From: an uncultured Bacteroides sp.
GTDB taxonomy: Bacteria; Bacteroidota; Bacteroidia; Bacteroidales; UBA932
DNA length: 45,858 nt
NCBI GenBank assembly: GCA_900543205.1
Contig: UQQM01000017.1
Span: 1 to 45,858 of the forward strand
Direction: 5' to 3'
Both the position numbers and the translations under genes were made by a program. Below, piece after piece: positions 8,064-16,895 of the stretch. The notes under the pieces were generated by a model. It did no database searches. It was not told the DNA's origin and saw nothing but the letters and a program-made list of their open reading frames with translations. Position 1 is the first letter of the stretch. Each line of letters starts with the position of its first letter.

Positions 8064-9223
8064 TGGCAGACTACAGCAGGCTTTTTTCCAAGGACACCGG
8101 GAATTTCATGCGGTCGCCGGTCAGGGACATCTTCAAGAAGGTGGACCTCTCGGCGATATGCTCGTTCGCCGGAGGCTATCCCGATGCGGCCACCTTCCCC
8201 CTGGATGACATAAAGGAGCTTTGTGCGCTCGTACTGGACAAATACGGGGCTAAAGCCGTGCAGTACGGGGCCACCCAGGGCGTGCCCGAGCTCAGGGAGG
8301 CGGTTTCCAGGCGCTATGGCGTCCCCGTCGCCAACATACAGATAACGACCTCCTCGCAGCAGGGAATTGATGTCTGCACAAGAATACTCGTCGACCCGGG
8401 CGACGTGGTCCTGACCACGAAGCCGACCTACCTGGGCGCCATACAGTCGTTCAGGTCCTACCGCGCCGAGATAGTGCCCGTCGACGGTTTCAGCGAAGAA
8501 TGCTGCGGCGTCTCCGCCGAAACCCTGACGCGCGCGAAGTTCTGCTATGTGATCCCCGACTTCCAGAACCCGGGCGGCACCACCATGAGCCTGGAGGAGC
8601 GCAGGCAGCTGTGCGCGCTCTCGGAGAAATACGGCTTCGTGATAGTGGAGGACGCCCCCTACCGCGAGCTGCGCTATTCCGGGGAAGCCGTTCCGACCAT
8701 ATATTCGCTCGCGCCCGGCAGGACCCTGCACCTGGGCACCTTCTCGAAGATATTCGCTCCGGGCTTCCGCCTCGGCTGGATATTCGGCCCCGAGGAGCTG
8801 CTGGACCTGATTTACGTCTGCAAGCAGTCGCTCGACCTCTGCCCTCCAGTGCTCGACCAGTACATGGCCGCCGAGTTCATGGCCGGCGGCAGGCTGGACG
8901 CCAACCTGCGCAAGAGCATAGACCTGTACCGCACAAAGCGCGACCTGATGCTCTCGCTGCTGCAGCGCCACATGCCGGAAGGCGTGAGCTGGACCCGACC
9001 CGAAGGCGGACTTTTCCTCTTCCTGACCCTGCCGCCGCAGGTGGACACCGTCGCCCTCTACGACAGGGCCCTGGGAGCCGGAGTCGCCTACGTGGCCGGT
9101 TCGTTCTTCTACCCCGACGGAAGCCACCGCAACACCATGCGGCTCAACTTCTCCTTCCTCGACAGCTCCCGCATGGAGGAGGGCATAAAACTGCTCGCAG
9201 ATGTCATCGCTTCAGCTCTATAA
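8063..9223 (+). CDS. Class I PLP-dependent aminotransferase, candidate diaminopimelate-pathway enzyme
   Basis: A 386-residue fold-type I aminotransferase closest in look to the 2-aminoadipate (LysN)/MocR-like group. The PLP lysine is K229 in GTFSKIFAPGFRLGW; PDFQNPGG and VEDAPYREL are the other cofactor-contact motifs. It does not resemble the LL-diaminopimelate aminotransferase DapL that sits beside dapF in Bacteroides. It overlaps dapF by 23 bases, and a succinylase-type DapD is encoded just beyond, so I infer it may act as the missing N-succinyl-diaminopimelate aminotransferase (DapC role). A broad-specificity 2-aminoadipate or aromatic aminotransferase is the alternative. Confidence 0.8.
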   Translation: MADYSRLFSKDTGNFMRSPVRDIFKKVDLSAICSFAGGYPDAATFPLDDIKELCALVLDKYGAKAVQYGATQGVPELREAVSRRYGVPVANIQITTSSQQGIDVCTRILVDPGDVVLTTKPTYLGAIQSFRSYRAEIVPVDGFSEECCGVSAETLTRAKFCYVIPDFQNPGGTTMSLEERRQLCALSEKYGFVIVEDAPYRELRYSGEAVPTIYSLAPGRTLHLGTFSKIFAPGFRLGWIFGPEELLDLIYVCKQSLDLCPPVLDQYMAAEFMAGGRLDANLRKSIDLYRTKRDLMLSLLQRHMPEGVSWTRPEGGLFLFLTLPPQVDTVALYDRALGAGVAYVAGSFFYPDGSHRNTMRLNFSFLDSSRMEEGIKLLADVIASAL

Positions 9224-10124
9224 ATACTCCGGCGCGGGCAATGACTTCGTGGTGCTGGCCGACGGCGTGCCGGGAGGAGCCCCGGGATATGACGCTTCCG
9301 GCTGGTCATGCGACGTTTCCGCCTACCGCGACGCGGCTCTGATAGGCAGGATCTGCGACCGGAGAAGCGGTTTCCGGGCCGCAGACGGACGCACTGGGGC
9401 TGACGGCCTGATGATACTCTCCCTTCCTGAGGGCGGTGACGGAAAGGCACGGACCGCAAGGCTTCCCGATTTCCGCATGGAGTATTTCAACTCCGACGGC
9501 TCCGGAGGCATGATGTGCGGCAACGGAGGCCGCTGCATCGTGGCCTTCGCCGATTTCCTGGGGCTGAAGCCGTCTGCCGGGAACAGCTTCGTGTTCGAGG
9601 CGCCGGACGGACTGCACTCCGGAGAAATCATTTCCCGGCAGATCCGCCGCTGCACCGTAAGGCTCAAGATGATAGACGCATTCGGGCTGCGCCGGGTGCT
9701 CGGAGGCTGGTTCCTGAACACCGGCACGCGGCATTTCGTGCTTTTCACGGAAGACGCGGACAAGGTGGACGTCGCTTCGGAAGGCTCCAGGCTGCGGCAC
9801 GATGCGGAATTCGCGCCGGAAGGCGCCAATGTCAACTTCGTTTCGCGCATGACGGACGGCTCCCTGAAGATACGGACCTTCGAAAAGGGGGTCGAAGCCG
9901 AGACGCTCGCCTGCGGCACGGGAATCACAGCCGCCGCGATAGCCGCATGGTACGAGGGCGTGCCTCCGACGCACAACGAGAAAGCGCGCGCGGAATACCT
10001 GCTCCACGCGCGCACAGATCAACTTTCAGTGGATTTCATCCCGTCTTGCCGCCCCGGTGCCGTCTTGCCTCCGGCGGCCGCAGCCACCGAGGTCTACCTC
10101 ACCGGCCCGGCGGAAAGGATCTGA
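9201..10124 (+). CDS. dapF: Diaminopimelate epimerase
   Basis: Converts LL- to meso-diaminopimelate, used in peptidoglycan and as lysine precursor, by a two-base cysteine mechanism. Both catalytic cysteines are present: C106 in MMCGNGGR and C238 in LACGTGITA. The N-terminal motif is YSGAGNDFVV. At 307 residues it is about 30 longer than E. coli DapF, owing to inserts around residues 20-60 between the first strand and the TGADGLMIL motif. The ATG lies inside the end of the aminotransferase gene. It ends 27 bases from the convergent dapD. Confidence 0.93.
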   Translation: MSSLQLYKYSGAGNDFVVLADGVPGGAPGYDASGWSCDVSAYRDAALIGRICDRRSGFRAADGRTGADGLMILSLPEGGDGKARTARLPDFRMEYFNSDGSGGMMCGNGGRCIVAFADFLGLKPSAGNSFVFEAPDGLHSGEIISRQIRRCTVRLKMIDAFGLRRVLGGWFLNTGTRHFVLFTEDADKVDVASEGSRLRHDAEFAPEGANVNFVSRMTDGSLKIRTFEKGVEAETLACGTGITAAAIAAWYEGVPPTHNEKARAEYLLHARTDQLSVDFIPSCRPGAVLPPAAAATEVYLTGPAERI

Positions 10125-10125
10125 C

Positions 10126-10140
10126 CCGAAGCCCCTTCGG
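10126..10140. terminator. Compact hairpin between convergent dapF and dapD
   Basis: CCGAAG, a 3-base loop, then CTTCGG form a 6-bp perfect stem immediately after the dapF stop and 12 bases before the dapD stop. Its place between two converging operons suggests a shared, bidirectional transcription end. No run of T follows on either strand, so it is not a classical intrinsic terminator. Confidence 0.4.
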
Positions 10141-10151
10141 CATCCGCACCA

Positions 10152-10925
10152 TCAGCGCAGGAGATCCTCCAGGGTCACGGAGCCGGAGGTCTTCTCGTCG
10201 CGGTACTTGACAATCACGGGGCAGTAGAGGCAGACGCCGGAGCCGGCGGACACGCCCTTGCGTATGGGACGGCTGCCCGAAACCACCACGGCACCTGCGG
10301 GAACGACCACCCTGCCGTCAGCGTTGCGCTCCACGAACTCACCCGTCGTGGAATCGAAAATCGGAGTGGAGGAGGTGATGATGACTCCAGAGGCTATCAC
10401 GGCCTTCTCCTGCACTATCGTACCCTCGTAGATACCGCAGTTGCCGCCCACGAAAGCCCCGTCCTCGATTATGGTGGGCAGGGCGCCGGCAGGTTCGAGC
10501 ACTCCGCCTATCTGGGTTGCGGCCGAGATATGTATGTTCCTGCCGACCTGGGCGCACGAGCCTATGGTCACATGGCTGTCGACCATCGTGCCCTCACCCA
10601 CGTACGCGCCGACGTTGATATAGGAGGGAGGCATGACTATGGCACCGGGCGCGACGTACGCTCCCCGGCGTATGCTGCTGCCTCCGGGCACGATGCGCAC
10701 CCCGTCGGCTTCGCTGAAACGGCGTACGGGGAAGGTGTCCTTGTCGAAGAACGGGAACTTCCCCTCCGACATGTCGGCAATCTTTCCGAGCCTGAAGCCG
10801 GCAAGTATCACCTCCTTGACTTCGCGGTTCACCTGCCAGCGGCCTTCACGCTTCTCGGCCACGCGCAAAGTCCCGGCCTCGAGACCGGCCATGACCTCGT
10901 TGAATCTTTCTATGCTTGTTTCCAT
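10152..10925 (-). CDS. dapD: Tetrahydrodipicolinate N-succinyltransferase
   Basis: Transfers succinyl from succinyl-CoA to tetrahydrodipicolinate, committing the pathway to the succinylase branch of diaminopimelate synthesis. The 257-residue protein carries the left-handed beta-helix hexapeptide pattern (about residues 95-225), with MPPSYINVGAYVGEGTMVDS and IGGVLEPAGALPTIIED as DapD signatures. It is the last gene of the leftward chain and overlaps dapA by 16 bases. Its presence is notable because Bacteroides and relatives usually use the one-step DapL route. Confidence 0.93.
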   Translation of the reverse strand: METSIERFNEVMAGLEAGTLRVAEKREGRWQVNREVKEVILAGFRLGKIADMSEGKFPFFDKDTFPVRRFSEADGVRIVPGGSSIRRGAYVAPGAIVMPPSYINVGAYVGEGTMVDSHVTIGSCAQVGRNIHISAATQIGGVLEPAGALPTIIEDGAFVGGNCGIYEGTIVQEKAVIASGVIITSSTPIFDSTTGEFVERNADGRVVVPAGAVVVSGSRPIRKGVSAGSGVCLYCPVIVKYRDEKTSGSVTLEDLLR

Positions 10926-11800
10926 AAATCCTCAATTATCCTGGTCATCAGTTCCATGGTCGCGGGAGCAGCCTCGGACAGGGGCAGCCTCACCTTCGGC
11001 GACATCAGCCCGAGACAGGCCATCGCGGCCTTGACCGGAACCGGATTCGACTCCACGAAACAACCCTTGAACAGAGGGAAAAGCCTGTGGTGCAGCCCGC
11101 GTGCGGCAATCAGGTCGCCGGCGAGCATGGCGTCGCACATCGCGCTGACCTCGGCCGGAGCCACATTGGAGGCCACGCTAATCACTCCCTGTCCGCCTGT
11201 GGCCATCAGGGCCAGGGTCATGTCATCGTCGCCGCTGAGCACGGAGAAGCCCTCGGGTGCGCGGCGTATCATCTCGCTCACCTGGTCGTATCTGCCGGAG
11301 GCCTCCTTGATTCCGACTATGTTCGGGCAGTCTTCGGCGAGGCGTATTGCGGTGTCCGCAGTCATGTTGGCCCCGGTGCGGCCGGGCACGTTGTAGATGA
11401 CTATTGGCTTGCCGCTCCGCTCCGCGACCTCCTTGAAATAGCGGTACTGGCCCTCCGGGGTGGGTTTGTTGTAGTAGGGTACGACCACCAGCCATGCATC
11501 GGCGCCGCAGTCGTCGAGCAATTCCATATTGGCCAGGGTGCCGTCGAGCGAATTGGTGCCGCAGCCAGCCAGCAGAGGCATGTCGCCGACGTGTTCGCGT
11601 GTGATGCGGAGGAGTTCCTTCTTCTCCCCGGGGCCCAGGGTCGGAGTCTCGCCCGTGGTCGCCAGGGGCACCAGGAAATGCACGCCGGCCTCCACCTGCC
11701 TGTCCACGCAGGCGGCGTAGGCTTCGTAGTCCACTTCGCAATTGTCCTTGAAAGGGGTCACCAGTGCGGTGCCGCAGCCTTTCAGATATAGCTTGCTCAT
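10910..11800 (-). CDS. dapA: 4-hydroxy-tetrahydrodipicolinate synthase
   Basis: Condenses pyruvate with aspartate semialdehyde, the first step specific to diaminopimelate and lysine. The 296-residue TIM-barrel protein has GTALVTPF at the N-terminus, TGETPTL near residues 49-55, YYNKPTPEGQY, YNVPGRTG and the Schiff-base lysine K165 in VGIKEASG. Length and motifs match the family. It overlaps dapB upstream by 4 bases and dapD downstream by 16 bases, so translation is probably coupled. Confidence 0.95.
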   Translation of the reverse strand: MSKLYLKGCGTALVTPFKDNCEVDYEAYAACVDRQVEAGVHFLVPLATTGETPTLGPGEKKELLRITREHVGDMPLLAGCGTNSLDGTLANMELLDDCGADAWLVVVPYYNKPTPEGQYRYFKEVAERSGKPIVIYNVPGRTGANMTADTAIRLAEDCPNIVGIKEASGRYDQVSEMIRRAPEGFSVLSGDDDMTLALMATGGQGVISVASNVAPAEVSAMCDAMLAGDLIAARGLHHRLFPLFKGCFVESNPVPVKAAMACLGLMSPKVRLPLSEAAPATMELMTRIIEDLWKQA

Positions 11801-12459
11801 AATATCAGATCCTTGAATTCATGTACGCCCTCCAGCCCTTCGGTCATCAATGCCGCCGCGACCGCACCCTCGGCGAAACCCTCGCGGGAGAAGGCCTCGT
11901 GCGTGAAGGTAAGCTTGTCCACCCGCGAGCCGAATTCGGCGATATGCGTTCCGGGCACCTCACCTATCCGCTGCGAGCCTATATCCGGCTTCTCCCCGAG
12001 TGCGGCCTCAATGATGCCGGCCACGCTTTTCGCGGTTCCGCTGGGCGCATCGAGCTTGTGTATATGGTGAATCTCTTCCACGTGAGGGACATAGCCGTGC
12101 CCCTTGAGCACCTCGCAGGCGCGCTGGACCGCGGCGAAGAAGGCGTTCACCCCTATGGAGAAGTTGGACGCCCATATCAGCGGCGTGCCCTGCTTCCCGA
12201 ACTCGGAGAACACGTCCTCCTTTATGTCATTCCAGCCGGTTGTCCCTACAACCGCCGCCTTGAACTTGCGCGCTATCTCGGGATAGTTGGCCCTGAAGGC
12301 GTCGGGAGTCGTGAAATCTATGCAGACGCATTCCGCCGCGAGCCCGTCGGGAACCGCGCAGACGTCTTCGGTGATGCAGGCCGGCTCGATGCCACGCCTG
12401 TGAAGCGCGGCCTCCACCATGTGGCCCATCTTTCCGTATCCGCTAATTACAACTTTCAT
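11797..12459 (-). CDS. dapB: 4-hydroxy-tetrahydrodipicolinate reductase
   Basis: NAD(P)H-dependent reductase for the second step of the diaminopimelate pathway. The N-terminal nucleotide fold starts MKVVISGYGKMGHMV, followed by VGTTGWND, SNFSIGVNAFF, and the catalytic EIHHIHKLDAPSGTA near residues 135-150. The frame is open to an ATG seven codons earlier (12480), but MKVVISGYG matches the family start, so I chose 12459; this gives 220 residues, at the short end for DapB. Either start overlaps the preceding peptidase gene. Confidence 0.92.
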   Translation of the reverse strand: MKVVISGYGKMGHMVEAALHRRGIEPACITEDVCAVPDGLAAECVCIDFTTPDAFRANYPEIARKFKAAVVGTTGWNDIKEDVFSEFGKQGTPLIWASNFSIGVNAFFAAVQRACEVLKGHGYVPHVEEIHHIHKLDAPSGTAKSVAGIIEAALGEKPDIGSQRIGEVPGTHIAEFGSRVDKLTFTHEAFSREGFAEGAVAAALMTEGLEGVHEFKDLIL

Positions 12460-13420
12460 ATATCTTCGTATAGTTTTCAACAGCTTCGTCTATTTCGGCG
12501 AGGCTTACGCACTCGTCGTCGCGGTGGGCCACCTTGATGGAGCCCGGGCCGCATATCATCTTGTGGGTGAAGTTCTTCAGATGAGGGGCGTCGCTCCCGA
12601 AGGACACGGCCCTGGTGCGGAAACCCGGAAGGGTCATATAGGCCGCCGGGTCATCGCCGCCCCTGGCCGCCACCGTCAGCTCCGGTCCGGCGCAGGCAGC
12701 CATGAAGGCGTCCACCCGTTCAGTCGAGGCGAAGGTGGTGCGGAAATACAGACGGCACTCCAGCGAAGGGCTCAGGATGTTCTGGGGGTTGTCGCTGCGC
12801 AGCTGCCCGACGTTGAATGTGGTCTCCCCGAGCTCCGCGTCCGGCGGGAAAGCCTCGGCATGAAGGCGGTTCATGAAGTCCACGAACATCTCGACGGCGC
12901 TTCTCCCGCACTCCGGGTAGCCGGAATGGAAGGCCTTCCCTGTGAAACGGAGGTCAAAGGACCGTGTACCCTTGGATGCGCTGACCATACAGTTGTCGGT
13001 CGGCTCGCCTATCACCAGATACGGGGCGCTGAAACCGCCGCGCGAGAACGCCTTGGCGCCGAACGAACCCGTCTCCTCCCCGCTGAGCAGCAGCAGGCCG
13101 AAGCCGCTCTTTCCTCCGGCTTCGAGCAGCTTGCATGCTCTGTACATCGCATAGATCTGCCCCTTGGCGTCGCAGCTCCCCCGGCCATGGACGGACGCGC
13201 CGTCGAAGGAAGGGGCGATATATGGAGGGACCGTGTCTATATGGGTGCAGAACACAAGCCTGGGCCGTCCCCAGCTGAAAAGCAGGTTCAGGGTGCCGTC
13301 GCCGACCTCGAAACTTTCCGCCCGAGGGGCCTCGACATGGGCCAGCAGCCATTCCGCGAGGGCTCTCTCCCGGCCCGAGGTGGAGTCAATTTCCAGTATG
13401 TCCCTGAAGAATCCGTCCAT
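12443..13420 (-). CDS. M20 family metallopeptidase, candidate succinyl-diaminopimelate desuccinylase
   Basis: Zinc amidohydrolase of the M20 family (ArgE/DapE/CPG2). Expected metal ligands and catalytic residues are present: His-x-Asp in FCTHIDTVP, Asp in RGSCDAKGQ, the Glu pair in LSGEETGS, Glu in VIGEPTD, and the C-terminal His in VAHRDDE. A dimerisation domain sits between. Family members remove acyl groups from ornithine or diaminopimelate. Its place between thrA and dapB in a chain with dapD makes DapE function likely; N-acyl-ornithine or -citrulline deacylase is the alternative. A GTG codon precedes the ATG; I chose the ATG, which overlaps the thrA stop (TGATG). Confidence 0.85.
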   Translation of the reverse strand: MDGFFRDILEIDSTSGRERALAEWLLAHVEAPRAESFEVGDGTLNLLFSWGRPRLVFCTHIDTVPPYIAPSFDGASVHGRGSCDAKGQIYAMYRACKLLEAGGKSGFGLLLLSGEETGSFGAKAFSRGGFSAPYLVIGEPTDNCMVSASKGTRSFDLRFTGKAFHSGYPECGRSAVEMFVDFMNRLHAEAFPPDAELGETTFNVGQLRSDNPQNILSPSLECRLYFRTTFASTERVDAFMAACAGPELTVAARGGDDPAAYMTLPGFRTRAVSFGSDAPHLKNFTHKMICGPGSIKVAHRDDECVSLAEIDEAVENYTKIYESCN

Positions 13421-15588
13421 CACAGCATCAGTATATCCTTTATTATCCCCGTTGCGGCGAGCCTCACGCCCTCTCCGGCGCCTTTGATTACGAGGGGAGA
13501 AGAATACTCGCTGCGTATCACGGTGACATTTTCCGTGCCGCTTATCCAGTAGAACGGGCTGTCCATGCCCACCAGGCGCATCTTTATCTCGGCCTTGTAG
13601 CCGAGTCTGGAGGAAGTGTCCTTGCGCAGCGAGGCGACGAAACGCTGCCTGAGTCCCGCGTTGTCGAGTTCGGCCTCCCTCTGGATGAAGCGCGGCTCGT
13701 ATGCGGAGAGGCGGGCGTAGAACTCGTCGAGAGGGCAGTCGAAGAACTCGGGGCCGAGCATCGGGGTGATTTCCACGTCGTCCTCCTCGAGAGGGATGCC
13801 GGCCTCGCGCGCGATTATCAGCAGTTTGCGGAGCACGTCGCGGCCTCCGAGGTCTATGCGGGGGTCGCTTTCGGTCAGGCCTTCGGTCTGGGCACGGCGC
13901 AGCAGGGTCGCAAGGCTGTCGCTGCGGGCCCCGTCATAGCCCGTTATGACATAGTTCAGGGTGCAGGACACGACGGCCTCCACGGACTCTATCCCGTCGC
14001 TGCAGTTGGCGCTGCCCGCAATCGATTCAAGTATGGGCAGGGCGTTGCCCACGGTCGTGTCGTAGCGGAAATATGCTCCGTTCTCCCTCGCCGCCGCCTT
14101 GATTGCAGCATACTGCACGTATGGCACGGCCACGGACCGACGGTTGGAAGTGACCACGTTGAGGCCGGAGCGCATGAGCTCCCCGTATCGCAGATAGAGC
14201 TTCTGGTCATCGGTGCAGTCCACGAACACCGACTTGCGCGGCGCGGCCTCGCAGACTGCGGCTATGTAGGCCCCGCCTTCGGCGCTTTCCCCTTCGGCGA
14301 GCCGCGCCGCGATGTCCCCGGCGCGGATTCCGCGCATGTCAATCACGAAATGCCGGCTGTCGGAGATTCCGACTATGTTGAGGCTGCGGCCCGTTCTTGC
14401 CCCGATACGGGCCTGGCTGCGCTCCACAAGGTCCACCAGGGCCTTGCCCACGGCGCCGTAGCCCGCGATGAAGACATTGATGCCGGCCACGGCCCTGTCT
14501 TCAAAGAACTCGCGGTGCAATGCGGCCACAGACTCGTTCTCCACCAGCCGCTTGACGTTGATGAAGAACACTCCGCCTTCGCCGTAGACTTCGCCCAATG
14601 GGCTGATTCCGGCTTCGGCCAGGGCTGAGACCATGCGGCCGACGGCGGCGCGTCGGCTGGCGACAGCTTCGCCGACGACGCAGAGCCTCGCCTCGTCCCG
14701 CCCCGGGACGGCGAGGCTCGTGACGCCTATCCAGGCGTCCGCCGCCGTCCGGACCCTGCCGCTGATCAACGTGCCTGGATGCGCCGGGTCGAAAGTGTTG
14801 CGTATGCTGATGTCTATCCCCTTCTCCATCGCCGGCTTCACGGTCGGGGCGTAGAGCACCTTCGCCCCGTTCTCGGCCAGCTCCAGCGCGGCCTTGTAGG
14901 ATATGTCGGGAATGGTCTGCGCCGAAGGCACAATCTTGGGGTTGGCGGTCATGATTCCGGGCACGTCGGTCCAGATTTCCAGAGTGTCGGCCCCGGTTCC
15001 GGCGGCATAGAGGGCCGCGCTGTAGTCGGAACCTCCCCTGCCGAGCGTCGTGACCTGGCCGTTCTCGTCGGAGGCGATGAACCCAGGGGCCACGAACAGC
15101 CTGACTTCGGGCTCGGAGCCCACGGCGGCCGCCATGGCGGAATAGCTGGGGCCCTCTTCAACTTCGCCTCCGCGAGTCCTCACCAGCTGGCGCGAATCAA
15201 GCCATTTGGAACGTATGCCCTCGCAGGCGAACTTCCTCTCGATTATGACGGTCGAAAGTATCTCGCCGAAAGACTCGATGCAATCGCCCGCATAACGGCC
15301 GATTTCCTCGAAGATATTGAGCACCAGCCTCTCCGTGTCCGACCTCTGGCTTCCCGTGAAAAGCCTGCGGACAATCCGGAGATGCCTCTCCTTCAGCTTC
15401 CCGGCAAGTTCAGCCCTGGCCTCGGGCGAGGCCTTTCCGATTTCAATCAGGGCGTCGGTGCATCCGCTTATCGCGGAGCACACCAGAATCACGCGGTCCC
15501 TGGCGAGGGCCGCCTCCACAATGTCCATCACCGTGGAAATTCTCGTCGCATCCGCGACGGAACTGCCGCCGAACTTGAGTACCTGCAT
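13420..15588 (-). CDS. thrA: Bifunctional aspartate kinase/homoserine dehydrogenase, apparently with one ACT domain
   Basis: Phosphorylates aspartate and, after semialdehyde formation, reduces aspartate semialdehyde to homoserine; it feeds threonine, methionine and diaminopimelate synthesis. The kinase domain (about 1-285) has KFGGSS at residues 5-10 and GRGGSDYSA near 180. The homoserine dehydrogenase starts near 370 with VFIAGYGAVGKALVDL. Between them only about 85 residues remain; they align with the second regulatory ACT domain of E. coli ThrA, while the first appears missing. The total of 722 residues is about 100 below E. coli ThrA (820), which agrees. It overlaps murA by 1 base. Confidence 0.93.
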   Translation of the reverse strand: MQVLKFGGSSVADATRISTVMDIVEAALARDRVILVCSAISGCTDALIEIGKASPEARAELAGKLKERHLRIVRRLFTGSQRSDTERLVLNIFEEIGRYAGDCIESFGEILSTVIIERKFACEGIRSKWLDSRQLVRTRGGEVEEGPSYSAMAAAVGSEPEVRLFVAPGFIASDENGQVTTLGRGGSDYSAALYAAGTGADTLEIWTDVPGIMTANPKIVPSAQTIPDISYKAALELAENGAKVLYAPTVKPAMEKGIDISIRNTFDPAHPGTLISGRVRTAADAWIGVTSLAVPGRDEARLCVVGEAVASRRAAVGRMVSALAEAGISPLGEVYGEGGVFFINVKRLVENESVAALHREFFEDRAVAGINVFIAGYGAVGKALVDLVERSQARIGARTGRSLNIVGISDSRHFVIDMRGIRAGDIAARLAEGESAEGGAYIAAVCEAAPRKSVFVDCTDDQKLYLRYGELMRSGLNVVTSNRRSVAVPYVQYAAIKAAARENGAYFRYDTTVGNALPILESIAGSANCSDGIESVEAVVSCTLNYVITGYDGARSDSLATLLRRAQTEGLTESDPRIDLGGRDVLRKLLIIAREAGIPLEEDDVEITPMLGPEFFDCPLDEFYARLSAYEPRFIQREAELDNAGLRQRFVASLRKDTSSRLGYKAEIKMRLVGMDSPFYWISGTENVTVIRSEYSSPLVIKGAGEGVRLAATGIIKDILML

Positions 15589-16895
15589 CAGATTCTCTGT
15601 ATTTTTGCGCCGAGGGCTCCGAGCCTCTGCTCGATATTCTCGTAGCCCCGGTCTATCTGTTCGATATTGTCTATCTGCGAAACTCCCTTGGCCGACATCG
15701 CGGCGAGCAGCATGGCTATTCCGGCCCTGATGTCGGGAGAGGTCATACGGTTGCCCTTGAGGCTCATCTTGTGGTCATGCCCGATGACGACGGCCCTGTG
15801 GGGGTCGCAGAGTATTATCTGGGCGCCCATGTCTATGAGCTTGTCCACGAAGAACAGACGGCTCTCGAACATCTTCTGGTGTATCAGCACGCTGCCCTTG
15901 CACTGGGTGGCTACCACAAGCATCACGCTCAGCAGGTCGGGAGTCAGGCCCGGCCAGGGGGCGTCGGCTATGGTCATTATGGAGCCGTCGATGAAAGATT
16001 CGATTTCATAGCTCTCCTGGGCCGGCACGAAGATGTCGTCGCCCCTCTGCTCGAGGCGGACGCCCAGCCGGCGGAAACTCTCGGGTATGATTCCGAGATT
16101 GGTCCAGGACACGTCGCTTATCGTAAGCTCGCTCTGCGTAATTGCGGCCATCCCTATGAATGAGCCGACTTCTATCATGTCCGGCAGGATGCGGTGCTCA
16201 GCCCCGTGAAGCGAGCCTACACCGGTGATGGTGAGCAGGTTGGAGCCTATGCCGTCGATTTTCGCGCCCATGGCGACAAGCAGGCGGCACAGCTGCTGGA
16301 CGTATGGTTCGCAGGCGGCGTTGTAGACCGTCGTCCGCCCGGAAGCCATTACGGCCGCCATGACTATGTTCGCGGTTCCCGTCACCGAAGCCTCGTCGAG
16401 CAGCATGTAGCAGCCCTCGAGCCCCTTGTCTGCAGAGAGCCTGTACGCCTTCTTCGCGGAATCGTACTCACAGGAGGCGCCGAGGCGCATCATGCCCTCA
16501 AGATGGGTGTCCACCCTCCGGCGGCCGATCTTGTCGCCTCCAGGCTTCGGGAAATAGGCCTGTCCGAAACGGGCCAGGAGCGGGCCGGCCACAAGCACGG
16601 ACCCGCGCAGCTTGGCGCACTGGCCCACGAAGTCGTCGCTTCTGATGTAGAACTCATTGATATGGTTGGCCGTGAGGGTGTAGTCACCCTTCGCGTGCCT
16701 CTCCACGCTCACGCCCATGGACCTCAGCAGCTCCAGCAGGTTGAAAATGTCGAGAATCTCCGGAATGTTGGTGATTCTCACCGGTTCCGAAGTAAGCAAT
16801 GCGGCGCAGATGACCTCCAGAGCCTCGTTCTTGGCGCCCTGGGGCTCTATGCTTCCGCTCAGGCGGTGTCCGCCCTCTATCACGAATGAACTCAT
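15588..16895 (-). CDS. murA: UDP-N-acetylglucosamine 1-carboxyvinyltransferase, Asp-type
   Basis: Adds enolpyruvate to UDP-GlcNAc, the first committed step of peptidoglycan precursor synthesis in the cytoplasm. The 435-residue protein has the EPSP-synthase-like double domain, with PQGAKNEAL near residue 19 and the flexible active-site loop FPKPGGDKIGRRRVDTHL. In that loop the fosfomycin-target Cys is replaced by Asp (D121). This variant is known in mycobacteria and chlamydiae and gives natural fosfomycin insensitivity. Its 3' end overlaps thrA by 1 base and its 5' end overlaps murB by 4 bases. Confidence 0.95.
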   Translation of the reverse strand: MSSFVIEGGHRLSGSIEPQGAKNEALEVICAALLTSEPVRITNIPEILDIFNLLELLRSMGVSVERHAKGDYTLTANHINEFYIRSDDFVGQCAKLRGSVLVAGPLLARFGQAYFPKPGGDKIGRRRVDTHLEGMMRLGASCEYDSAKKAYRLSADKGLEGCYMLLDEASVTGTANIVMAAVMASGRTTVYNAACEPYVQQLCRLLVAMGAKIDGIGSNLLTITGVGSLHGAEHRILPDMIEVGSFIGMAAITQSELTISDVSWTNLGIIPESFRRLGVRLEQRGDDIFVPAQESYEIESFIDGSIMTIADAPWPGLTPDLLSVMLVVATQCKGSVLIHQKMFESRLFFVDKLIDMGAQIILCDPHRAVVIGHDHKMSLKGNRMTSPDIRAGIAMLLAAMSAKGVSQIDNIEQIDRGYENIEQRLGALGAKIQRI

